Shown here: positions 1 to 12,284 of the stretch, piece after piece
How the letters are laid out: the number at the start of each line of letters is the position of its first letter
Numbering within the stretch: position 1 is the first letter of the stretch
DNA from: Sipunculus nudus
Lineage: Eukaryota > Annelida > Sipuncula > Golfingiida > Sipunculidae
Reading direction: 5' to 3'
NCBI GenBank assembly: GCA_026874595.1
Contig: CM049311.1
Coordinates: forward strand, 43,281,676-43,345,675
DNA: 64,000 bases
Program-made: the position numbers and the translations under genes
The notes under the pieces: generated by a model
Database searches by the model: none
What the model was told of the DNA's origin: nothing
What the model saw: the letters and a program-made list of their open reading frames with translations, nothing else

Positions 1-700
1 TGCATTTTAAGCCAAACTATACATCCCAAACCTTCTATCTTGCACGTATAGCTGAGCTGCCAATAGGGGAAAAACTGATCGATTTGGGGGTCACAAGGTC
101 AAAGGCCATCGTCACAGGGACCCATCTGTCCACATATTTGTTCCTGGATGATAACTCCAGTTTGGATGGACATATTGGTTTCAATTTTAACTTATATATG
201 AACCACCAATAATGTAAGAACCCTTTTAATTTTGGGGTCATAAGGCCAAAGGTCAAGGTCACAGGACCCACTTCTTTAAAAAGATCATTGATGTATTTTT
301 AGCCAAACTTTCTGTCCCAAACATTCTATCTTCTAGATGTTGCTCACCTGCCAATAGTGGAAGTAACTGATGGATTTTGGGGTCACAAGGTCAAGGTCAT
401 GGGGGCCATCAATCCACATATTAGTTTCCAGATGATAACACAAGTTTAGTTTGAAATATTGGTTTCAAACTTGACTTATATGTGCCCACCACTTAAGTGA
501 GAACTCTTGATTCTGGGGTCATGAGATCAAAGGTCAAGGTCACAGGACCCACTACTTTAGAAAGAATGTGGATGCATTTTAAGCCAAACTTTTCATCTCA
601 ATCCTTCCATCATCAACATGTGGTGCACCTGCCAATAGGGGAAGTTTCCTTTTGATTTTTTGGGTCATAAGGTCAAAGGTTAAGTACACAGGGCCTTAAT
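1..700 (+). repeat. AGCTCAGCTGA-family repeat body, tandem GGTCA-rich units
   Basis: Five imperfect units about 136-147 bp apart share a core reading roughly GGGGTCAYAAGGTCAAAGG followed by TCAAGGTCACAGG (near 87, 234, 380, 516 and 661). The same core recurs at 13620-14500 and 20740-21500, inside elements that start with AGCTCAGCTGA, so this is probably the 3' part of such an element whose start lies outside the window. No coding potential is seen. Confidence 0.65.
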
Positions 701-1450
701 TAGTGATACAGCACTGGCAGAACACCCATGCTGTAATCAACATACACTTATTTTCATGGGCCCTACCCTAACCCCCCCCCCCCCCGTATTTCTTTAAATG
801 TAAAGCTATTTTTGATCCAATGTGCACAATTTTTCTTGAAATATTAATTTAAGAAGTTATCCAAGAGATGCCACGTTGTTCTGATGTAGCATTTTAAAGA
901 AATTATTTCCTTTTAAATAATTAAACAAAATATAATTTAACCCATCAGTAGGCATAATTTGATAATATATGAAACAAATCATGGATAAATAAAGGTGCAA
1001 TTTAAAATTGTGAATTCTGGAGTTTTATTTTCATATATTTATTGCTTTGCAAATTTTTAAAATATATTTTATAAAAAAGAAATATCTGTTTGCATAATGT
1101 GATGTTACCTGACTAAATTAAGTATAAATGTTGATGCAATTTAGATTTGTGAATCAATTAAAATAATCAGATATATATGATATACTGTAAAATTTATAAA
1201 CTTAAAAAATCTAATGCAAATATTTGTTCATTATTTTCCTGTCTCAGTAGAATGGAAATTAAAGTTATTTGCTTTGTTTTCCATCTCTCTGCCTGTTTTT
1301 AAATATTTAAAAATAATTTCAATTAAATTAAATTCATCCTTTACGTATATGCAGAGGTGCTGTAACTCCCACCAGTCCCTGTAAGCACCATTGAATTTAA
1401 TTCCGTAATCTGTATTTATATGAAAAGGTGTTGTATGTATATATTATTGT
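690..1450 (+). repeat. Dispersed AT-rich repeat, copy a
   Basis: This stretch is similar to 33465-34060. Shared landmarks, in the same order, are 'TTAGTGATRCA', a poly-C tract (from about 771), 'GATCCAATGTRYACAA', 'TTATTRYTTTGCAAATTTT', 'CTCAGTAGAATGGRAATTAAAG' split by small changes, and 'CATCTCTCTGYCTGTTTTTAAATAT'-like sequence. No ORF of note. The family is not identified. Confidence 0.6.
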
Positions 1451-2990
1451 TTATTGGCTCAAGGGTTAAGGCTGCACTGTATACTGAAAGAAGATGAAGG
1501 TAACAAAAATGAAATGAGATTATTTAAGACTGGATTTCAGGAATCAAAGCAGCGGGGCTAGAAAAATTGAGAAATCATACGTCCGCTAAGCTGCGACTTA
1601 GAAATAATTCCTGACGTTAAACAGACATATCATGATTGTTTTCTTAGCGAATAGGAGGGAGGGACGAAGGAGGGGCGTTGAACCTCTTGCTCCGTTTTCC
1701 AACGCCGATCCAACGTATCCCTAAATTGCATATTTAATTACATGAATTTTGTGAACGCCTGGTAAACATCCACAAAAGATCCTTAACTTGTTTATTTATA
1801 CTCTAATAACTATCATAATTATCATGCCGCAAAGAGACTGAGAGAAATTCGCTTTTTACGTGTGGTATTTACTCTGTATGATGTTTTGCAATCCTCTCAA
1901 CACGATTTATATGCGCAAATGCTTCAATACATTGTTTGAATGTGCCACTTGTTATTGTTATAATAATAATACAGTTTTACATATGCATATGTACTGATTG
2001 TTGAGAATTCGGTAAAATCTTATATATACTTGATAATGAGAAAATAGATGTTCAAAAGCAGGAATGTTTCCAATTTATTTATATCATATGATTGTTTTAA
2101 ATATAGTTAAAATCTTATTCATAAAAATGAAGTGTAAGAATTCACTTTCAGAAATCCCATTAATGTGAACCTGTATAGATTCATATCATACAAATTTGAT
2201 AATTTACCAAGTTAATTAATTTTCTGATTTTAAACCTAACCGAAGTTTATTTTTAGACATAACTGCCATAGATATGTCATAGACATGCAACCTTTGACAA
2301 GTGCCAAAGTTAAACTTGAAACATTGATTTGTTACCTCACCATTCTTGTCTTTTGATCGTATTTTTTAAAGTTTTTGTGAATTCCTCTGTAGAATCAAAT
2401 GGTCCATGGGACATTTTAATTTTGTACTATTGTTGTCAATTGTATATTCAAATTCTCCACTAAATCATGCAGAGATACACCGATAGAACCGATAGCACCG
2501 ATGTAAACATAAGAGATAATTTATCAGCTAATTCAGCTCACGGAATTATGATATTATATATAATATAATAATGTAATTGATATATAATTTATGTATTATA
2601 TATATTTTATAAACCCATATACATTTATTGACGTCATTGAAATGGAAACTCAGTTCTGAGACTTCAGATTAATAAATTTTCATTTTACATTTGAACAATT
2701 TATTTCTAAGCAGTAAATATTAGATATATTTCATAAAATATGTATTTTTACTTATTATGTAATCTCTATTTCGATAGTTATTGTGTATGCACAAAGGATG
2801 CCGATCTTGTATGAGAGGGACCACATACTTGATAAAAAAAGTGTTTAAATATATTGAAAAAATAATATATTATGTTATATATGTTATGAAAATTTAATGA
2901 AATAGAAAAATATGTGCAAAAACATATTTATATATTTATTTTATGACTATATAGTATAATTATTTTATAAAAATTTTATTAAATAAACAT
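1451..2990. other. AT-rich sequence without recognised features
   Basis: Very AT-rich single-copy-looking DNA with many short A/T runs and no ORF, structured repeat or RNA gene that I can recognise. The clause 1640-1700 is less AT-rich but unremarkable. Confidence 0.5.
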
Positions 2991-3002
2991 TATAACATAC
3001 AA

Positions 3003-3035
<33 letters not shown>

Positions 3036-3043
3036 ATATATGT
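3003..3043. repeat. (TA)n microsatellite
   Basis: About 40 bp of alternating T and A with one break (ATTAT) near 3024, flanked by AT-rich DNA. Confidence 0.95.
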
Positions 3044-3045
3044 GT

Positions 3046-3918
3046 GAATATTAATGTTTATTTATACACATGGTATTATTTGAAAAAAAAAAGGTATACT
3101 GATATTAACCATTTAGGCTTGTGCTGGCATTAAACAATGAAGCATATACCTTTCTTGGCTCTTATCCGTACATAAACGGTGCCAAAAGAGGCTGCGAGGG
3201 CCGCTGCGAGAGGTTTTTGAAATTCGCAATTTTACGAGAGCCTGCGCCTAACAGTGAGTTTGAGAAAGTTTTGAACACTTAGTCTGCGAGAGGTTTGCGA
3301 AAGGTTTTTGCTCGCAAATACCCTTGCGAGACCTTAGATTGCATAGGCCCAGTTTCCTATCGCTGTGTCAGCGCATGTATTGAAATACATGTGTCGACCT
3401 TTAATGGGAGCGATTTCTGGGACACCCTGCGTGGTGAAATGCAGCCGTGAACAAAAACGCACATATTAATTATTATAAACGCAGCTGCGTGACCACGGCA
3501 TTCGGTTAATTCTCCTGTGGGCGAGCTCCATTGAACGATGTATAAACAGGTTGACTGACACGCGCTTGCTGCTAAAGTTTCTGGGAAAGCTAATCCTGAT
3601 GCCACCAGTGACACCTGACCCATACACCCATTTGATGACTTTAGATCGACGTCATTTGACCCATGCGTCAATTGGTTGACCTCGATTTTATTTGCATAGA
3701 CGTCATCTGACCTCTGACCCGCCTTGTGACTGTCACTGTCTGACCGTTGTGTTTTTGCACGGAAGAAAGTTCCCGCTTCGATGGGCTGGACGTGATACCT
3801 ATCTTCAAAGTGTCTAACAGAGTCCCGGCGATGTCAGTATTTCACATTGTCATTAATAATAAAGTCTGTCAAATTGGCGATTACGGTTTTCGTCTGAAAA
3901 TACGGTGAAAAATAAAAA
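3046..3918. other. Unassigned sequence with GCGAG-motif cluster
   Basis: From 3185 to 3340 the motifs TGCGAGAGG, TTGCGA and their inverted forms TCGCAA recur several times, which suggests a small palindromic repeat. The rest (3345-3918) is more GC-rich than the surroundings but has no convincing ORF. Confidence 0.35.
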
Positions 3919-5903
3919 CTAGACGACCAGAGGTCGAACGCTTGCCGGAAGTTGAAATGACAGACAGATGGACAGACAGAACATATTGTGGGTTTTCTAT
4001 TATTTGAATGACCCTCAGCGTTTGCTGAGAAGTTGTGGCCTGTAAAATGACATATCAGACAAAACAACGAGGAAGCAGACAAAGCTGACCACAAAAGACT
4101 AACAGACAAACATACTGACACATCTGTGATAACAGATTACCAGACAAAAGTGCCGAAGGCAAAGAAGAGCAAAATTAGCGATGGTTTATGTAGATAAGGT
4201 TTATAATTTTGGAGATATGGCCAAAACATGATATGTTGGGGAGGTGAAGGTGCAGCGCCCCCTAGTGGCTATATCCGGAAAATGAAAAATCTGTTTTGAG
4301 ATATTAGTGAAACACATAAGATGTACCAGTTTTAAAAGGATTCCTGAAAAAAAACTGTGGCCTGTAGAATGCTATATATGAGACGCAAGAACCAGCAAGT
4401 AGGCGGATTTGAGGACAACTGACAGACAGACACACTGACAAAGTCATACAAGAATGAGACCAGATGACATTACTAGGTCATGGAGAAGACTCAGGGAAAG
4501 AAAATAAGCCATAGTTTCTGTAATTGAGGCTTTGGGTTTTAGAGATATGGTCAATATAATGATATGTTTGTGAGGGTCATGTGCAGCGCCACCTAGCGGC
4601 CATATCCAGAAAATGAAAAATATCTTTTGAGGTGTTTCTGTAAAACATAATATGCATCAGTTTTTAAATGCTTCTTTAAAAACTGTGGCCTGTAGAATGC
4701 TATTGTGAGACGCAAGAACCAGCAAGCAGGCGAATTTGAGGACAACTGAGAAACAGACAGACACACTGACAAAGTGACACAAGATTGAGACCAGATGACA
4801 TTACTAGATCATGGAGAAGACTCAGGGACAGAAAATAGGCCATAGTTTCTGTAATTGAGGCTTTGGGTTTTAGAGATATGGTCAATATAATGATATGTGT
4901 GCGAGGGTCATGTGCAGCGCCACCTAGCGGCCATATCCGGAAAATGAAAAATATGTTTTGAGATATTTCTGTAAAACATAATATGCATCAGTTTTCAAAT
5001 GCTTCTTTCAAAACTGTGGCCTGTAGAATGCTATTGTGAGACGCAAGAACCAGCAAGCAGGCGAATTTCAGGACAACTGAGAAACAGACAGACACACTGA
5101 CAAATTGACACAAGATTGAGACCAGATGACATTATCAGTTTATGGAGAAGACTCAGAGGAAAAAAATAAGCTATAGTTTATGTAATTGAGGCTTTGGGTT
5201 TTAGAGATATGGCCAATGTAATGATATATGTGTGAGGGTCGTGTACAGCGCCCCCTAGCAGCCATATTCAAAAAATGAAAAAACAATTTCGAGATCCTAG
5301 TGTAGGACTTATGATATGTCAGTTTCAAAAAGATTCCTGCAATAATGTGGCCTTTGGCGCAAGATGAATGAAATCTCGAAATATCTCTATTCACGAGATA
5401 TTTTACGAGATACTGCAAGACTTGTAAAAAAATCTTGTAGTACTAGTTGAATGCTACCTGATGCAAAAAACTAGGTCTCTCTAGCTTTAAAACTGACAAA
5501 GTTAGAAAAATAAGGCCCCTTAATTTCGAATATCATGACTTTTCCCCAAAAAATTTGTAACCATGGTTACGGCAAATTTGAGTCAGCTACACACCAGATG
5601 ACAGGCCTTGGAATGACGATTAAAATGAGCTATTGTTGAAGTAGATACGACTATTAGTCACAAAGATATGAAGAAAAAACCGTTTTGAGAAGTTTTGATG
5701 ACCTTGACCTTGACCTTTGACCTATTTTGACCAAAAACAATAGGGCACCTAGAAATTTAATTCTCCATCATCTCTGAAAGTTTCAAGGTGATTGTGGCAA
5801 AATTGTGGCCAGGAGAGTGCAGACAAACAAACAGACAAACAGACAAACAGACATACGCAACTGACCAATATGCTTGCCGAAATCTTTGATTCCGGCAAGC
5901 AAT
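3919..5903 (-). mobile_element. Helentron-like non-autonomous element, GCTTGCCG family, copy A
   Basis: Read on the minus strand, the element begins with a hairpin made of GCTTGCCGG and CGGCAAGC (5875-5900). It ends with a short hairpin CGACC-TCT-GGTCG, one T, and CTAG followed by T (3919-3938). A subterminal GGCAAGC repeats the 5' motif near the 3' end (3950). A second copy at 28078-30167 has the same two ends, which fixes the boundaries. The interior is a tandem array of about 331-bp units. The layout (subterminal inverted repeat, core tandem repeats, 3' hairpin plus CTAG) is that known for Helentron-associated and bivalve pearl-type elements; assignment to that group is inference. No protein is encoded. 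Confidence 0.7.
4180..5400 (-). repeat. Core tandem array, about 331-bp unit, four copies
   Basis: The landmark GCAGCGCCMCCTAG occurs at 4252, 4583, 4914 and (as ACAGCG) 5245, spacings of exactly 331, 331 and 331 bp. Each unit also carries 'CCGGAAAATGAAAAAT', 'TGTGGCCTGTAGAATGCTAT' and 'GACAGACACACTGACAAA'. Confidence 0.9.
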
Positions 5904-8540
5904 AAATTATTTGTTCGTATTGCCCTTTATACTGAAATTTGGTCCAATTTTGTAGGGCATTTCGTTGTCGTGAAACGATTATACGCAGTCGTAGGCCCGC
6001 CCGCTCGTGGTATAGTACCGAGATACGCACGTGAGATGGAGGTTCCGGGCGCTTGTTAGCAAATAAAAACGTATTTTGACATATGTTACGAATTGTATTT
6101 TGGAAGGTTGTCCATTATATTATACAAATATAAAAAAAACATGGGCCATATGAATAGGCCTGTCGGGTGAACTAATCATGTTTTTTAATAAAGTAGTGAC
6201 GCAATGTTGTAGGGTTTAGCATCGATATCAACCTCATACCGTATTGTAATATGATAATAATGTGATGTTTAGTGAATTTCATGCAAAGTAAACACGTGTG
6301 TCTTAAGTTATCAAAGGTTACCAATATGTTTATTACTGCAGCTGTATATTTATGATGGTATTTATAATAATTGTACTGATGCCAGAGAAAAATAGGGTAG
6401 GTAGGCCTGGATTTTTTTTTTTTATTCAGTTTATGCGACATATTTTCAGAATAAAATGGTAAATAGAATTATGTTAATGCATATCTGTGCCAATTCGTGT
6501 ACAGTATGATCAAATATTGACCCATTAGAACCATTTTCTCTTGGAGGAATAGGTGTTTGTTCAGTCTCTTATAAGAAGTGAAGCGAAGTAACTTTCAAGG
6601 AATGATCAGCTGGTCGCTGACAAATAATTAAAGTTGGCGATCAGACAGGTTTACCTTCTTAGGCTAACATGAGCGGCCGGCCATTCATTTGCCCTCAGAA
6701 ATTGCGAAATGACACTGTTGAACCATGATGTAGTACGCACGCATTAAGTTGGGGGTAAATAAAGTGATCATAACATCGGTATATTTGTTTAAAATAAGAA
6801 ATGTACATCGGCAATCCGCCGGTGTCAAATTGGACATCGCAGTTATGAATATGCTCTTATCATTTACCGCCGTTATATAAAAAAATATCGCCAAAAATGA
6901 ATTATCACCACGTGTGACCGCCAAATTTGCGTTTAACTTTTCGTTACATGACCGGCCAACGTTCATTAAATCGTTCGTTTTTACTCCTGCCAGCGCCCGA
7001 GCGCAGGTTCAGGTGATCATTGACAGAACAAATACGGGTACGTATGTACCCGAATAGGTAACCACGGTTACATGCAGTGAAGAAACGTCATGTCATTGGT
7101 TCATTTCAACTCATTTGCATAGCCGAAGACGGCACCTAATTCCGAATATTGCCGACTAGCGACCGTGCATCCATGCGGGCCATTAATGAGGCCTTACGGA
7201 AGATGCAAATTTTCGGGGCTTAGGGCAAATTTGAACGATCTCGAATCAGTTCTCAGTCGGGTCACGGCTATCAGACATTCGCGGAGGAGGCCATGTTTAT
7301 AGCTTGAAAGAAGCTGCTTATTTCTCCAGTGGAACACTTTTGATATTTATCTGCTTCCTATAAATTAAAAAAAGTTGTTGCGCAGAGCTACGTTCTAAGC
7401 TGACGAACCCGCTTATGATAATGACCTTCCACACTCCGTTTTCGCGGGTATATTTGAACTGTCAGTGACGATCTCAGAACATCGTAGTTTGTATCTGTAT
7501 GACAGATTAAAGTTGTCGACATTAGGGTCGCACAGTAAATCTAGGGTCGGTCGGATAACCGGAAACAAAGACCTTTTTTTTACGCCTTATCAATTGATGC
7601 CCACGACAAGGTTTAAGGAATTGACTTGGAATTTTATTGTATTTATTTTGTGACGTCTTATTTATTTAATTTCGTCTTTAATGTATTCATGGCGTTTTTC
7701 TAAGCTTTTCCTGGACATCTCATTCAATTTATTGATCAAGTTTTCCTACTTCTTTTCTAGGGAGAAAAATATCTTTTTTATTACACCAGTAGACCTATCT
7801 GACACTTCTGCGGAATTCACGTTGTAAAAAAGTAGACCAAATTCTCATATTTTTAAATTATTCTGTTATTAACTGTTCTTAACTTTGTTGAAAATTATTA
7901 GGCCCTTTAGTTTTCTCCTCTAATAGTAACTAATTAAAGTTTTCTTAAAAAAAAACAAAACAGGTGAACAATAAGATGGAACAGATCATTATAGCAGTCA
8001 AAAGAAAACACATGTAACAGACTTTTGAAAACGATTTTATTTTTTCTCCACGGTTTTGGCTATTTGCTAGTCAATTTAAAAATTGCTTAGCACATCCTGC
8101 TTATCAATGTCAAAAAGTAACGAGCCTGGTAATGATTGAACATTTGTTAGAAAATATGCAAAAAATACCAACTGATTTGGGCCATTCATATCCTCGGAAT
8201 GTCACATAAATCTACAACTACAGATACAATTTACATTTATGTATACGTTTATTTATTTCTGCAATTAACCAGCGCGATCAACGCACAGCAGATTGTGGTT
8301 CCTTGCTGATATCCCGGCGGTCTATAATCCGGCCCTATTCACGTGAACTGAGAGACCTTTCAAAGGCGGAGTCTCTGCCCGGAGAGTATGAATCCTTCCC
8401 ACGTTGCATTACGACAAATGGCCACATTGGATAAACAGCGTTGTGTGGTTGTACAAGAAAGAACCTGTTAAATAAGACTTTTTGTCAGTTAGAATGTAAA
8501 ATCGTACATGCAAAAGGTTAGTGAATAGATTGGTGATAAG
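5904..8540. other. Unassigned intergenic-looking sequence
   Basis: About 2.6 kb with only short ORFs in all frames, no zinc-knuckle, RT, transposase or other domain motif, and no long repeat shared with the rest of the window. It may be host unique DNA. Confidence 0.4.
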
Positions 8541-9467
8541 TAGGGCTGAATCAATATATCGATATATCGATACGAATCGATACACGAAGTCGATACGATA
8601 ACCGAAATGCGTTGCATGCTGTATTGGTCGTATCGATTACTTGCTTATTTATAGCATTCTAACTCTAACTTTACATAAAACCATGACGATTTATAAATCT
8701 AAATGCACTGCAGCCCATATATTTGTTGCTTTGGCTTTTAAGACTTGTTAATAAATGTATATACCCATGCACGTCAGTACTTCCATGGCAAGCATGCGCA
8801 AGTGAGCGATAATAGGAGAATGATAATAACGTTTATCTTTATTAATGAAATCGATATTCACATCACATATCGCTACTAGGAACAAGGTACATTCATGTAT
8901 ATATCCTTTCTATTTATATGTCATTTAATCTCTATTTTTTTTTATTTACGCAGCCGGTCATAGGTTACTCGGAACTCCCGCGTTCGACATCAGATGTCAA
9001 ATAAATGGTTAAAGCATTGGGACAAATCCTGTATAAACAGGAGAGTGACTAATGGGATTCATATTCACAGAATTATACAAAACTGTGTAATGACATGACA
9101 TAAAAAAACAGCCTATGATCTTCCCCACCAAATGCAATTAATATGTTTCTGCGGGGGGGGGGGGGGGGGACCCTAGAGCTCAAAGAAGATCGTGATTTTG
9201 CTAGTCTTGATTAGAGAGCTTTTTATAATTAAAAGCAACTGGTTCGTTTATTTATTTAATATCAAGCTTAAGCTGCTTAAGAGCATGGCATACTAAATAT
9301 GTTGTATGTTAAAATAAAAAAAAAACATATAAAAACAAGAAAAAGAGCTTTTATTAAGAAATGATATACAAAGAAAAATTAAACGTATTGTCAATACGTA
9401 TCGGTATCGAATTAACTGTATCGCAGTACGTATTGTACCTGAAGTGGCGTACCGATACCCAGCCCTA
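8541..9467. mobile_element. hAT-type non-autonomous DNA transposon
   Basis: The element starts TAGGGCTG and ends CAGCCCTA, and is flanked on both sides by the identical 8-bp GTGATAAG (8533-8540 and 9468-9475). An 8-bp duplication and AGGGCTG-type ends are hallmarks of hAT elements. The subterminal parts are rich in inverted TATCGATA/CGTATCG/CGGTATCG motifs (8555-8640 and 9375-9460). No transposase frame is present in the 927 bp, so it would depend on a transposase supplied elsewhere. A poly-G run lies at about 9154-9170. Confidence 0.88.
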
Positions 9468-9744
9468 GTGATAAGCCTGAGGCAATTTCTTTGAGTGATC
9501 AGACCTGTCATCTCCTCCGAGGGCCCTCGACCTATCATTGCAAATACGTTGCGGAGTGTCTATAATGAATTTACATTGGGCCCATGGACCGTGATGTCCG
9601 TCCAGCAGAGGTATCATAGGACATAGAGGTCCATGTATGGACTACTCATTGGAAATCCAGGCAGAGAAGAAAACGGGAAAAAACATAGTGTCACGGTTGG
9701 TGGAACGGATTAGGCTATAGAATTGTCCGGAATATTGAGTCTGT
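9468..9744. other. Short unassigned spacer
   Basis: Between the hAT element and the Tigger-like end. 9570-9650 holds a small inverted motif (ATGGACC...GGTCCATG). Nothing else seen. Confidence 0.35.
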
Positions 9745-9807
9745 AACTTAGACATAAGCGGGGTATATATTCGACTTAAGCGAGTTCGACACAACGAGGT
9801 TTCACTG
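9745..9807 (-). mobile_element. pogo/Tigger-like terminal fragment
   Basis: Read on the minus strand this begins CAGTGAAACCTCGTTGTG, then TCGAACTCGCTTAAGTCGA, flanked by TA. It matches the general form of pogo/Tigger termini (CAGTNAAACCTCG...). I found no matching opposite end nearby, so it is probably a solo or truncated end. Confidence 0.5.
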
Positions 9808-9905
9808 TAGTTGATAAAAACTCTAGCTTTTATTGAAGTTTTTAGAAGAGAATCATGTTTAACTGCACAGAGATTGACAGTGAACTTGTACTGATAGTTA
9901 CTTTA

Positions 9906-12240
9906 GGCCATCCTTAAAAATTTCTGTGTTGGGGCTAACATTGGTCAAAAAAAAGTCATCAGGTAGGGAGGAAAAAAATATTTTTTTTAAAGGAGGATCT
10001 GGAGTTTACTACACCTTTTTTTACCGGATATTAGCATATGCGAGGTTTATGTCAAATAACATACCCGTACTCCATTCATTCCTTGCCTCGATACCATTGA
10101 AACATGCACAACAAGGTATCTCTGAACAGATTTTGTGTTTTATTACAGGCTTAAAATCCTGTACTTGGGTTTAAAATGTTTTAGTACATGCTTTGAACAT
10201 GTACATGTCAAACATTCATGTATTTGAAAAGTTATCAAGTACTTTTCCAATAATGGTCAAGCATGTTATCATGGAAGCATTATAACTGATGTATATCCCA
10301 TTGCACAGGTTCGCATTAGGCCTGTAAGCCTTGTTCTGGATCTCACATGAATTTGCAGACAATTTTATTTTGTGTTGTATGCGAGTGCCAGAACTGTAGG
10401 AATGAGTGCAGTTTGAGATTTTCTTTGCAAGTGAAGAGGTATAATTAAGGACGGTAATAAATGAACTCTTTAGTAATAGTCAATGCCTAATAAGGTAGTA
10501 GAATATATAAAATGTTTATATAAATATATGTTAAACTGTACTTTTTGAAAGATGAAACCATATATTGGATGTCGGTACCCTGATTAGGAATTTTATTTCT
10601 TCGGTGTTGATGTATATATAAACAAAATCTTGGTCAAGTTCGAAGATGGGTGACCTTGACTTATTTCTCGACGTTTTAGAGCGAATTATAGAAAATAACC
10701 GGCGTGTGTTAACATTTACCATGTGAGGAGGATATCTCCAAAAGTATTTAACACAGAAATTTCATTTCTTTGGTGCTGATACATATCAACAAAATCTCGG
10801 TCAAGTTCCATGATGGATGACCCAAGGTCACAGAGCTTATAATAGAAAAAAACTTAGGAGCTTATTTCTAAGGAACCACTGGATGGATTGTTTTGGAATA
10901 TGGAAAGGTCATTGGCCTTGATGATCTCGAAAGTGCTGCATGACTCACAAAGCCTGGGGCCACACTTACAAAGTTCATTCCTCTCTAGTTCCAATTCACA
11001 ACTTGAACAAAAGACATATGTACAGATATACATCCATGTGGGAACAAATATTACTTGAATACTTGTTACTGTTACCACCCATAAATACTGCTCTTTTGGC
11101 TGAGGGCTTTTGTCAGCTTTTGCTGACATTCTAGTATTTTTCTGTAATTAATGACTGAGCGAGCAATGTTGATCTCTATCTCGTCTATGTCTAAACAAGA
11201 AATGCCGTACGGTCAGGAAATATCTGTTTATAATAAAAGCTATTAATAAAATGAAATAAATTTACAAAGGCAGTTAAAAAGAAACACAACCAAAAAAAAG
11301 ACAGTCGCTTATATGTTATGCCTGTTCTGATCAGCTGTGGCCGGTAGAAACGATGCGTCAGACACTTCGCAAAACCCTGTCATGATCGCCACAGAACTGA
11401 CGAAATCACGCAATTCTTGTAATACCAAACATCTGATTTGTGGAGATCGTGCGTTACACATCGTCAGTTGCAGATTCCATTAAATAGGCCCGCTTCATTT
11501 GCTTGATATAGGCCTACTCACGGTGCCACCGTGAGTGTTGCTGAAAAATTATAACCAGCGTAAGCGAAACGATGTCAGTGAACATTTTCCCGCCAAATAG
11601 TGATGAATGAAGTCATATGGGGTGAACTTTTACTACGGACCTCTTATTGGCTCTCTGGCTATGACGCGTGACCGCTCCGCAAATCACAAGAACGTTTGCG
11701 TGGGCCAGGCACGTGCACATCAACGTGTCACATGGTTAAAATGCCAACATTGGTTAGTTGACAGTATGAATGTCGAGAGAACTTTCATTTAATCAGTTAA
11801 TGCGACAGCGGTAAGCTTCCGCTTTATTTGAAATCAAATAAGAACCATTTCTAATTGCTCAATATTTTTATTTTCAGCCTGTTTTGCTTGAACAACGAAA
11901 TTTGATGGCGGTTTCCCGGCAGTTTTTCAACTCTCGCGCACGAGTGTAGCGATCGTTCCACGTGTATATATATAGGCACAACCTGACTAATTGTTAGGGC
12001 TAATATTAAACGATCGGTGACGTTGGGTAATACCTTTCATTATGGAAATTAAGTGCATCTAAAAATGTAATAGAAGGACTATTTTTCTAGCACATGAAGG
12101 CAGATTTTTACGGGCCCGGCCGCTTGCGGCAGATCATATAAAAATATTAATTTGCAGATATGTCCAAAAAAAATTCCAGCCGCAGCCAAAAATCACGACC
12201 GGCCGGGTTAGCCCCAACACAGAACCTTTTAAGGATGGCC
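9906..12240. mobile_element. PIF/Harbinger-type non-autonomous element (TTA duplication)
   Basis: Left end GGCCATCCTTAAAAA followed by CTGTGTTGGGGCTAAC; right end is the inverted GTTAGCCCCAACACAG then TTTTAAGGATGGCC. The imperfect terminal repeat is about 35 bp. Both ends are flanked by TTA (9903-9905 and 12241-12243), a 3-bp TWA duplication typical of PIF/Harbinger. Inside, no transposase or Myb-like frame is visible; ORFs are short and unrelated. The interior seems to include a Helentron-like insertion (about 10530-11134), so part of the 2335-bp length is secondary. Confidence 0.7.
10530..11134 (+). mobile_element. Probable Helentron-like 3' portion nested in the TTA element
   Basis: Two units about 173 bp apart share 'TTTCTTYGGTGYTGAT' and 'AACAAAATCTYGGTCAAGTTC' (10593 and 10766). 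The block ends with hairpin GTCAGC-TTTT-GCTGAC, then ATT and CTAG followed by T (11112-11135). This is the same end design as the other families here. The 5' end is not resolved. Confidence 0.5.
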
Positions 12241-12284
12241 TTAACTGTTGATGATATACAGTTTATTTTTTAGGATATTAGTAG

